Source: an uncultured Ruminococcus sp. (lineage in GTDB: Bacteria; Bacillota; Clostridia; Oscillospirales; Acutalibacteraceae). From it: a stretch of DNA of 14,855 nucleotides. Positions 11,827-14,855 of the stretch are shown here, piece by piece (position 1 is the first letter of the stretch; each line of letters starts with the position of its first letter). The notes beneath the pieces are model-generated. The model searched no databases. It had not been told where the DNA came from and was given only the letters and a program-made list of their open reading frames with translations. The position numbers and the translations under genes were made by a program. The stretch covers positions 1 through 14,855 of the forward strand of contig CACYDD010000003.1 in NCBI GenBank assembly GCA_902773065.1, read 5' to 3'.

Positions 11827-14260
11827 TTCGTTTCTGGTCGCTGCGGTAGCGGTGGAAAATGCCAATTACAGCTTCGACAAGCTTTATGATTATGCCGTTC
11901 CGATTGAAATGGCAGACAGCATAAAAGCAGGATGTAGGGTAAAAGTTAGTTTCGGTCACGGTTTAAGGCAGGGAATGATCTTCTCTTTGCATGAAGCACA
12001 AGATATTTCGGGTCTGAAAAAAATATCATTTCTGATCGATCAAGAGCCTGTTATGTCGGAGGAACTTCTGGCACTTGCGGAATTTATGAAACAGCGGTGT
12101 TACTGCACGTATTTCGATGCCTGTTCGGCAATGCTGCCGACAGGACTTTCTGTGAAGCTTACATACAGCTACAGTGCCGACAGGGAGATCGACCCTGAAT
12201 CGTTTATGCTTTCCGAGGAAGAAAAAACGATATATGGTTATCTTTATGCCAGAAAGTCGCCCATGCGTGAGGACAGACTCATTAAGAATCTTTTGCTTGA
12301 AAACGAAAGTATTTTGCGTGAGCTGACGGAAAAAGGTGTTCTGATCAGAACGGAAACCGTAAAAAAACGCATGGCGGATGTTACCGTGAAGATGATCAGG
12401 CTGAAAGTCGAAATTCCCGAAAGGAAATATACACCCAGCCAAAGTGAAGTGCTGAAAGTGCTTGGAGAGATCGGCGAAGCTTCTGTTAAGGAAATATGCT
12501 ATTTTACAGGCGTGACAGCAGCAGTGACGGATAACCTTGTGAAAAGGGGTATCTGTGAATATTTTGAGGCAATGCCGCCGAAAATTACAGAAGTGCCGTC
12601 CATGCCTGCAGAAACCGAACATATTACCCTGACAGATCAGCAGGAAAAAGCCTATGCGGATATCCTGCAAAAATATGAAAGCGGAGAGCCGTCCGTTACT
12701 TTGCTTTACGGTGTTACGGGAAGCGGAAAAACCTCCGTTTTTATGAAGCTGATCGATAAGGTCAATGAGGACGGCAGGGGCATTATCTGTATGGTTCCCG
12801 AAATTTCTCTGACACCGCAGTTACTAAGCAAATTTCAGGCACGTTACGGTAAAAGAGTAGCGGTATTTCACAGCGGCTTGTCGCTCGGCAAACGCCTTGA
12901 CGAATGGAAACGAGTGAAAAACGGGCAGGCCAATATTGCAGTCGGCACACGCTCTGCGATCTTTGCACCGCTTGAAAATATCGGTCTGATCGTTATGGAT
13001 GAGGAGCAGGAATACAGCTATAAATCCTCCGCCACACCGAGATTTCATGCAAGGGAGCTGGCAAAATTCAGGTGTACACAAAATCAGTGTCCGCTGGTGC
13101 TTTCTTCCGCTACACCGTCCGTTGAAAGCTATTATTATGCTCTGGGCGGCAGGTATTCGCTCGACACGCTCAGCAAGCGTTACGGCACGGCAAAGCTGCC
13201 GCACGTGATCACTGCCGATATGAACATTGAACAGCAGCAGGGGAATACATCAGGCTACAGCTCGGTTCTTCTCGAAGCAATAGAAGATAACCTTGAACAC
13301 GGTCATCAGTCGATCTTGCTTCTCAACAGAAGAGGGCATAATACCTTTATTGCCTGTCGTGAGTGCAATGAGGTCGTTTCATGCCCGAACTGCTCGATCT
13401 CCATGACCTTTCACAGTGCCAACAACAGACTGATGTGCCATTACTGCGGTCACTCGATCATTGCCCCGAAGGAATGTCCTTCCTGCGGTTCAACAAAGCT
13501 GCGGTATTCGGGAGCAGGAACGCAAAGAGCACAGCAGGAATTGCAGGAGCTGTTCCCTGATGCAAGAATCCTCCGTCTGGATACAGACTCTACCATGCAG
13601 CGGTTCGCCTATGAAAAAAAATTAGGCGCATTCCGTGACGGAGAGTATGATATCATGCTGGGTACACAGATGGTAGCAAAGGGACTGGATTTCCCGAATG
13701 TCACGCTTGTCGGTGTTTTATCCGCTGACGGCATGATGCACGGAGATGATTTCCGCAGCTATGAACGCACATTTTCGCTTCTGACACAGGTTGTGGGACG
13801 TTCGGGCAGGGGCGGCCTTGAAGGTCGTGCAGTGATACAGACCTTTGAGCCGCAGAATCCGATTATAGAACTTGCCGCCGCACAGAATTATGATGAATTT
13901 TTCAGAACCGAAATTGCCCTGAGAAAAGCAATGCTCTATCCGCCGTTTGCGGATATCGGTGTGGTTGCTTTTATCAGTGAGGACAGACAGCTCACCCGTG
14001 AAGCCGCCGATTATTTTTCCGAAAGGCTGAAAACCTTAGCGGAAAACCGATTTTCGGAGCTTCCGCTCAGAGTCATGGGACCTGCACCTGCCGCAGTGGC
14101 AAAAATCGGCGGTAAATACAGATACAGAATGATCATAAAATTCAAAAACAGCAGGCGTTTCCGCGAAATGATGTCACAACTTCTGACCGATTTCGGAAAC
14201 AGCAGACGTTTCTCTTCCGTCACTGCCTATGCCGACATAGACCCAGACAACATTATTTAA
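11819..14260 (+). CDS. priA: Primosomal protein N', replication-restart helicase PriA
   Basis: PriA recognises stalled or broken replication forks and reloads the replisome. The 813-residue protein is full length. An N-terminal DNA-binding domain (FDKLYDYAVP; VKVSFGHGLRQGMI) and a winged-helix region come first. The helicase part has Walker A GVTGSGKTS (298-306), VPEISLTPQ, GTRSAIFAP and Walker B DEEQ at 394-397, where the family usually has DEEH. Eight cysteines (513, 516, 522, 525, 540, 543, 553, 556) form two zinc sites. Later motifs are LGTQMVAKGLDFPNVTLV and QVVGRSGRGG. The start overlaps rpoZ and has no clear ribosome binding site of its own, so translation probably depends on rpoZ. coaBC, often found between these genes, is absent. 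The stop is followed directly by a heptamer array. Confidence 0.96.
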   Translation: MTDSFLVAAVAVENANYSFDKLYDYAVPIEMADSIKAGCRVKVSFGHGLRQGMIFSLHEAQDISGLKKISFLIDQEPVMSEELLALAEFMKQRCYCTYFDACSAMLPTGLSVKLTYSYSADREIDPESFMLSEEEKTIYGYLYARKSPMREDRLIKNLLLENESILRELTEKGVLIRTETVKKRMADVTVKMIRLKVEIPERKYTPSQSEVLKVLGEIGEASVKEICYFTGVTAAVTDNLVKRGICEYFEAMPPKITEVPSMPAETEHITLTDQQEKAYADILQKYESGEPSVTLLYGVTGSGKTSVFMKLIDKVNEDGRGIICMVPEISLTPQLLSKFQARYGKRVAVFHSGLSLGKRLDEWKRVKNGQANIAVGTRSAIFAPLENIGLIVMDEEQEYSYKSSATPRFHARELAKFRCTQNQCPLVLSSATPSVESYYYALGGRYSLDTLSKRYGTAKLPHVITADMNIEQQQGNTSGYSSVLLEAIEDNLEHGHQSILLLNRRGHNTFIACRECNEVVSCPNCSISMTFHSANNRLMCHYCGHSIIAPKECPSCGSTKLRYSGAGTQRAQQELQELFPDARILRLDTDSTMQRFAYEKKLGAFRDGEYDIMLGTQMVAKGLDFPNVTLVGVLSADGMMHGDDFRSYERTFSLLTQVVGRSGRGGLEGRAVIQTFEPQNPIIELAAAQNYDEFFRTEIALRKAMLYPPFADIGVVAFISEDRQLTREAADYFSERLKTLAENRFSELPLRVMGPAPAAVAKIGGKYRYRMIIKFKNSRRFREMMSQLLTDFGNSRRFSSVTAYADIDPDNII

Positions 14261-14288
14261 TGCATAATTCATAATGCATAATGCATAA
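14261..14288 (+). repeat. Heptamer tandem array (TGCATAA x3, TTCATAA)
   Basis: Four 7-mers start on the base after the priA stop codon: TGCATAA, TTCATAA, TGCATAA, TGCATAA. The unit is close to the reverse complement of the CATTATG unit found before ispE and spoIVB. Confidence 0.87.
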
Positions 14289-14293
14289 TTAGC

Positions 14294-14470
14294 GGCGTGG
14301 CAGAGTTGGTAAGCTCAAATTGACTTTGGTAGTCGGGGGTAGTTTGTGAACCCCTCCGTCAAAAACCGCATGAGTTTCTACAGAGTTTGGGGTTTTATAT
14401 GAACTTTGATTCTATCTTCTATTCAACTTTATTGTGGCGGTTTTTGCCACCTCCCCTTTCAGGGGAGGCA
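14294..14470 (+). repeat. Repeat arm, direct copy of 10970-11145
   Basis: It begins GCGTGGCAGAGTTGG and continues GTAGTCGGGGGTAGTT, GAACCCCTCCGTCAAAAACC, GCGGTTTTTGCC and the hairpin CCTCCCCT-TTC-AGGGGAGG (14450-14468), in the same order and almost the same length as the copy after gmk. With that copy it brackets rpoZ and priA as direct repeats about 3.3 kb apart. Confidence 0.85.
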
Positions 14471-14665
14471 AGATATTCCGCTTGCCGGAAGTTTGTGGTT
14501 GGGGTTAGTTATTTAATTGAGAATTTCTGAGAATTATTTACAATTATTTATATTTTATTTTGTGTAAAACACCCTTTATCACAGCAAAACTGTGATAACT
14601 TCACTTTCAGAGGAGACAAGATAGTTCTTTAAAGTTGCCTTAAAACTGCAATAGAAGATGTATCT
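14471..14665 (-). repeat. Module in opposite orientation to 11146-11313
   Basis: This 195-bp segment runs AGATATTCC to GATGTATCT and is the reverse complement of 11146-11313, with an additional hairpin-bearing stretch (about 14579-14610) that contains TCACAGCAAAACTGTGA. The gap 14261-14855 contains no gene. Confidence 0.85.
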
Positions 14666-14855
14666 TGTCGGAAGTGTATGATTAAGATTAGTTTCTGAAA
14701 TATCTTTATGTAGAAAATTTCTGAACAGAATTTTTTGATTTTGAATTTAGTGTTCTTGCATAAAAATTTATGGCTCTTCCCTAGAAAGTGTGGGTAAAAA
14801 ACCATGAAACTACAGACGATATCAGTCAAAATGGTAATTTGCATTTATTCCACGA
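14666..14855. other. Repeat-derived and unassigned end of the window
   Basis: Positions of about 14680-14790 match the interior of the element at 3490-3590 (AGATTAGT, then GAAAATTTCT, ATTTTTT and GTGTT in the same order). The last 65 or so bases show no recognisable gene, promoter or terminator; def or fmt, common after priA, is not reached. Confidence 0.5.

Noticed and set aside
14291..14330. tRNA-like start (GGCGTGGCAGAGTTGG)
   Set aside because: No acceptor pairing, anticodon arm or T-loop follows, and the stretch is part of the repeat also found at 10970.

Overview
The window looks like a chromosomal segment of a spore-forming, moderately AT-rich member of the Clostridia, most likely a Ruminococcus-like Oscillospiraceae. 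The reasons are spoIVB next to spo0A, the Firmicutes order yicC-remA-gmk-rpoZ-priA, Shine-Dalgarno-led genes with sigma-A type promoters, and intergenic gaps full of G/C-rich hairpin repeats. The genus is an inference from gene content and style; no search was run.

Layout. Positions 1-420 hold an inverted-repeat element and the promoter of a polysaccharide-export type ABC ATPase (421-1185). A second promoter drives an Lrp/AsnC regulator and an overlapping class I aminotransferase (1433-3087). A repeat-filled gap (3088-3859) precedes ispE. Between ispE and spoIVB lies an accessory island: a minus-strand phage-type replisome-organiser (DnaD-like) gene inside terminal inverted repeats, divergent from a Fic-fold gene whose catalytic His is Gln. 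SpoIVB (forespore signalling protease) and Spo0A (sporulation master regulator) follow. After a strong terminator and a new promoter comes yicC-remA-gmk (RNA turnover, matrix/DNA-binding regulator, GMP kinase), then a 645-bp repeat gap, then rpoZ-priA (RNA polymerase omega, replication-restart helicase) with overlapping ends. The last 595 bp are again repeats. The coaBC gene found between rpoZ and priA in Bacillus is absent.

The genes are mostly ordinary; the unusual material lies between them. (1) A 31-nt motif occurs four times: twice in inverted orientation around the replication-type gene (27/31 identical) and twice upstream of promoters. (2) The minus-strand leader of that gene has a perfect 12-bp terminator-like hairpin and a mutually exclusive alternative pairing next to its ribosome binding site. 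(3) Two colinear repeat arms, at 10970 and 14294, are followed by the same segment in opposite orientation, which looks like a flipped module. (4) Six heptamer tandem arrays, of different sequence but the same 7-nt period, sit at gene edges, three at stop codons and three just before ribosome binding sites. Two pairs of them bracket the first large repeat gap and the rep/fic island.

No tRNA, rRNA, CRISPR array, transposase or integrase gene was seen. Identity counts were made by eye.
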